From positions 372,001 through 436,000 of the forward strand of contig CAVWBH010000001.1 of the NCBI GenBank assembly GCA_963753195.1: DNA of 64,000 nt, read 5' to 3'. The DNA is from Palsa-504 sp963753195 (lineage in GTDB: Bacteria; Actinomycetota; Actinomycetes; Streptosporangiales; Streptosporangiaceae). Made by a program: the position numbers and the translations under genes. The notes beneath the pieces were generated by a model. It was not told where the DNA came from, did not search any database, and worked only from the letters and a program-made list of their open reading frames with translations. This document shows, in pieces, positions 61,669-64,000 of this stretch (its first letter is position 1; every line of letters begins with the position of its first letter).

Positions 61669-61684
61669 GTGCACATATATGCAC
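61669..61684. promoter_or_regulatory. GTGCA palindrome between two minus-strand genes
   Basis: GTGCA and TGCAC flank CATATA at 61669-61684. A related pair (ATGCAT...ATGTGCAT) lies at 61613-61630. The stretch is A+T-rich for this genome and lies immediately downstream of the LuxR gene and upstream of the AMP-binding gene, so it may be a promoter/operator for the latter. Confidence 0.4.
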
Positions 61685-61691
61685 GTGCTGA

Positions 61692-64000
61692 TCAGCCGGG
61701 CGGCGCGTGCCGCGCGGCCCATGACGCAATCTGTGTACGCTTCGTGAAGCCCAGCTTGGACAGGATGTTCGCCACATGACGTGCCGCGGTGGCCGGGCTG
61801 ATCACGAGCTCGTCGGCGATCTGCCGGTTGGACAGGCCCTGGGCGATGAGGACCACGATCTCGTGCTCACGGGCGGTGAGCGGCGAGGCCGCCCTGGCCG
61901 ACGGCATGCGCGCCGGATCGGCCCAGGCTGTCTCGCCGGGCCGGCCCAGGTCCGGAGCGCCCGGGTGGCCGAGAGCCCCCGCAGCCCCCGTGCCCTCCGC
62001 GACCCCGGGAAGGCCCGCGACCCCGGGAAGGCCCGGGATCCCGGGGAGCCCGCCGGTCGTCTCGAGGTGCGAGCCGAGGGCATATCCGGCCGCGTCGTCG
62101 GCCGGCATCTCGCGTCCCTCGGCGAACAGGGCGGCGGCGGCCGCCGCGCCGAGGCGGTCGCGGGCCAGGTCGAGCACTCCCTCAACTCGGGAGCCGACGC
62201 CGGTCGGCTGGCCCAGGGACTCGCGCAGCTGGCACGCGGCTCCGGCCAGCCGGGCGGCCTGCTCGGGCTGCTGCCGGGCCGCGGCCAGGGCCGCGAACGC
62301 CTCCAGCCCGCGGGCGATGCCGAGCCGCTGGCCGCATGCCTGGCTGATCCCCAGGCTCTCAGCCAGCCGGTCCCGGGCCAGGTCGAGGTCACCCTGGGCC
62401 AGCGCGACCCAGCCGACCCCGGCCAGGCAGCGGGCGATCTCGACCCAGGCGTCCAGCTCGCGGAAAGTCTCGGTGGCCTCTTCGAAGTGCCGCAGCGCCA
62501 TCTCGGCATCATCCCGGGCCCGGGCCAGCGTGCCCAGCCCGTACTGGATCTGAGCGATTCCCCAGCGGTTGTTGTCGCTCAATATCTCCAGCGCGGCCTC
62601 GTAGGCCCGTTGCGCTGACTTCAGCTTGTTCTGCCGCAGCGCGATGGCAGCGCTCGCGGCGAGCGCGAGGCCCGCCTCCCAGTCGTTGCCCGCCGCCCCG
62701 GCGGCCTCGATCGCCTCGTCGATGAGCCCGGCGGCGTCGCTGAGCCGACCCGCTCGCAGGGCGGCCTGGCCGAGCGTCCGCAGCGCGGTCGGCACGGTGA
62801 ACCCATCGCCGCAGGCGCGGCTGATCTCCAGGCTCTGCTGGGCGCTGCGCAGCAGCGTGTCGTAGTCTTCCAGGTCGAAGGCGATGTCAGCCCGGCCGGC
62901 CAGGGCCTGCCCGCGGATCGGCGGCGGGACATCGCCGCCCTCCTGAACCAGGAACCGGTCGAACCAGGTAGCCGCCTCCCGCTGGTCACCCTGCGGGACC
63001 CAGATGTTCCGCAGCCCGGTGCACAGGCGCAGGCCCTCGGCGGTGTGCCCGTGGCTGAGCGACGTGGCGAGCGCGATCCGGAAGTTGCCGAGCTCGGCGA
63101 GGCCGCGGCGGAATATCGCCCGGCGCACCGGCCAGGGCGGGTCGCCGCGGCGGAACATCCGGTTGGCCGTGTCCTCGACCAGCGACAGGATGCAGTCCCG
63201 GTGCCGCAGGAACAGCCGGGACTCCTCGCCCGAGGCGACCAGCCGCTCGATGGCGTACTCCCTGATCGTGTCGAGCAGCCGGTACCTGGCGTCCCCGGCG
63301 GCCTCGGCGTCGAGCACCACCAGCGACTTGTCGATAAGCGAGATGAGCAGGTCGAGCACCGCATCGGCCGGGATGGCGTCGTCCGAGCAGACCTGCTCGG
63401 CCATGTCCAGGTTCCAGCCGGAGAACACGGCCAGGCGGCGCAGCAGCGTCTGCTCGGCCTCATCCAGCAGCTCGTAGCTCCAGTCCACGGCGGCGCGCAG
63501 CGTCTGCTGCCGTGGCGGTGCCGTCCGGTCGCCCGATCCGAGCAGCTGGAACCGGTCCCGCAGACGGTCGGCGATCTGCTCGACCGACAGCGCCCGGACC
63601 CGGGCGGCGGACAGCTCGATGCCGAGCGGTATGCCGTCCAGCGTCCGGCACAGCCGGGCCACCGAGGCCGCGTTCTCCGCGGTCAGGGTGAAGCCGGGCC
63701 GGGCGCCGGCCGCCCGCGCCGCGAACAGCCGGACGGCTTCGTGGGCGAGCAGCTCGTCGCCGGCCGCATCGTCGGGCGGCAGGTCCAGCGGCTGCACCCG
63801 CCAGACGGTCTCGCCGCGCACCCGGAGCGGCTCGCGGCTGGTCGCGACGATCCGCAGCCACGGGCAGCGGGCCAGCAGCAGCTGGACCAGCGTGGCGCAC
63901 TCGCCGACCTGATGCTCGCAGGTGTCCAGCACGAGCAGCATGTGCCGGGAACGCAGCGCCTCCGCCAGCGTGTGCGGCAGCGGGACGCCCGGTTCCTCGC
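61692..64000 (-). CDS. LuxR-family regulator with ATPase and TPR domains, 5' end outside window
   Basis: At least 769 residues; the frame is open to the right edge (EEPGVPLPHTLAEALRSRHM LLVLD is read there), so the start and Walker A lie outside. LLVLDTCEHQVGECATLVQLL is the Walker B region of an AfsR/LuxR-type ATPase; ATSREPLRVRGETVWRVQPL, GIPLGIELSAARVRALSVEQI and LRAAVDWSYELLDEAEQTLLR follow. TPR-like helices fill ~residues 300-620 of the visible part. A Gly/Pro-rich linker with tandem repeats precedes the C-terminal LuxR helix-turn-helix (PLTAREHEIVVLIAQGLSNR QIADELVISPATAARHVANIL). A large ATP-dependent transcription activator; its target is unknown. Confidence 0.94.
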   Translation of the reverse strand, partial: EEPGVPLPHTLAEALRSRHMLLVLDTCEHQVGECATLVQLLLARCPWLRIVATSREPLRVRGETVWRVQPLDLPPDDAAGDELLAHEAVRLFAARAAGARPGFTLTAENAASVARLCRTLDGIPLGIELSAARVRALSVEQIADRLRDRFQLLGSGDRTAPPRQQTLRAAVDWSYELLDEAEQTLLRRLAVFSGWNLDMAEQVCSDDAIPADAVLDLLISLIDKSLVVLDAEAAGDARYRLLDTIREYAIERLVASGEESRLFLRHRDCILSLVEDTANRMFRRGDPPWPVRRAIFRRGLAELGNFRIALATSLSHGHTAEGLRLCTGLRNIWVPQGDQREAATWFDRFLVQEGGDVPPPIRGQALAGRADIAFDLEDYDTLLRSAQQSLEISRACGDGFTVPTALRTLGQAALRAGRLSDAAGLIDEAIEAAGAAGNDWEAGLALAASAAIALRQNKLKSAQRAYEAALEILSDNNRWGIAQIQYGLGTLARARDDAEMALRHFEEATETFRELDAWVEIARCLAGVGWVALAQGDLDLARDRLAESLGISQACGQRLGIARGLEAFAALAAARQQPEQAARLAGAACQLRESLGQPTGVGSRVEGVLDLARDRLGAAAAAALFAEGREMPADDAAGYALGSHLETTGGLPGIPGLPGVAGLPGVAEGTGAAGALGHPGAPDLGRPGETAWADPARMPSARAASPLTAREHEIVVLIAQGLSNRQIADELVISPATAARHVANILSKLGFTKRTQIASWAARHAPPG
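61999..62052 (-). repeat. 18-bp tandem repeat in LuxR linker
   Basis: Units at 61999-62016 and 62017-62034 are identical (GCGACCCCGGGAAGGCCC) and a diverged third follows. They encode the GLPGVA-type repeats between the TPR and DNA-binding parts. Confidence 0.8.

Overview
The window is a contiguous piece of a high-GC actinobacterial chromosome. Nearly every codon ends in G or C, GTG and TTG starts are common, and the families are typical of soil actinomycetes: a mycothiol-type DinB enzyme, an F420/FMN-type PPOX protein, PF04672 methyltransferases, DUF222/HNH, SARP and LuxR-ATPase regulators, and a PAC2 protein. The genus cannot be settled from sequence alone. No prophage, transposase or CRISPR array was found.

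Layout. 1-2.4 kb: end of a protocatechuate (beta-ketoadipate) operon, pcaB (partial)-pcaC-pcaH-pcaG, then a secondary-metabolism-style esterase. 3.5-8.6 kb: a decayed G1/A4 peptidase, a DUF1707 protein, two tandem lipoproteins of the Lipoprotein_15 type, a PF04672 methyltransferase and a DUF4118 membrane protein. 8.9-13 kb: small enzymes (DinB, zinc MDR dehydrogenase, SDR, DUF1697, methyltransferase). 13.1-17.8 kb: envelope genes (GH3 lipoprotein, GT39, GT2-GtrA). 18-28 kb: DUF222/HNH protein, CoA transferase, a decayed methyltransferase, a hydrolase-glycosyltransferase fusion with one frameshift, and a broken SARP-ATPase-TPR regulator. 28-36 kb: Fpg-type glycosylase, HD protein, two-component pair, and a coupled GT87-PCMT-CYTH run.

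36-43.2 kb holds most of the selenocysteine machinery: selA, selB and a tRNA-Sec (anticodon TCA), interrupted by a beta-helix secreted protein and a GH13 glucosidase. selD and any obvious selenoprotein are outside the window. moaA, mobA and a DUF6457 gene at 53-56 kb make molybdenum cofactor. Sec and Moco together would fit a selenocysteine formate dehydrogenase elsewhere in the genome (inference).

43.4-64 kb: membrane glycosyltransferase, methyltransferase, VOC protein, DUF2332 protein, and a divergent GntR/membrane-protein pair whose start codons lie inside one perfect palindrome. Next come a frameshifted TIGR03086/ECF-sigma pair flanked by a small hairpin repeat family, a dihydrofolate-reductase-like protein, the Moco genes with a CDF transporter, a Rieske lipoprotein, a 5'-3' exonuclease, an M24 peptidase, a PAC2 protein, an Lrp regulator, a truncated AMP-binding gene and a LuxR-ATPase regulator that runs off the right edge.

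Three themes cut across the window. There are many single frameshifts in otherwise well conserved genes, several in C-runs or GC-repeats, so either decay or read error. There are short tandem repeats of 15-36 bp, three of them spanning a stop codon. Promoter-proximal palindromes sit directly on gene starts.
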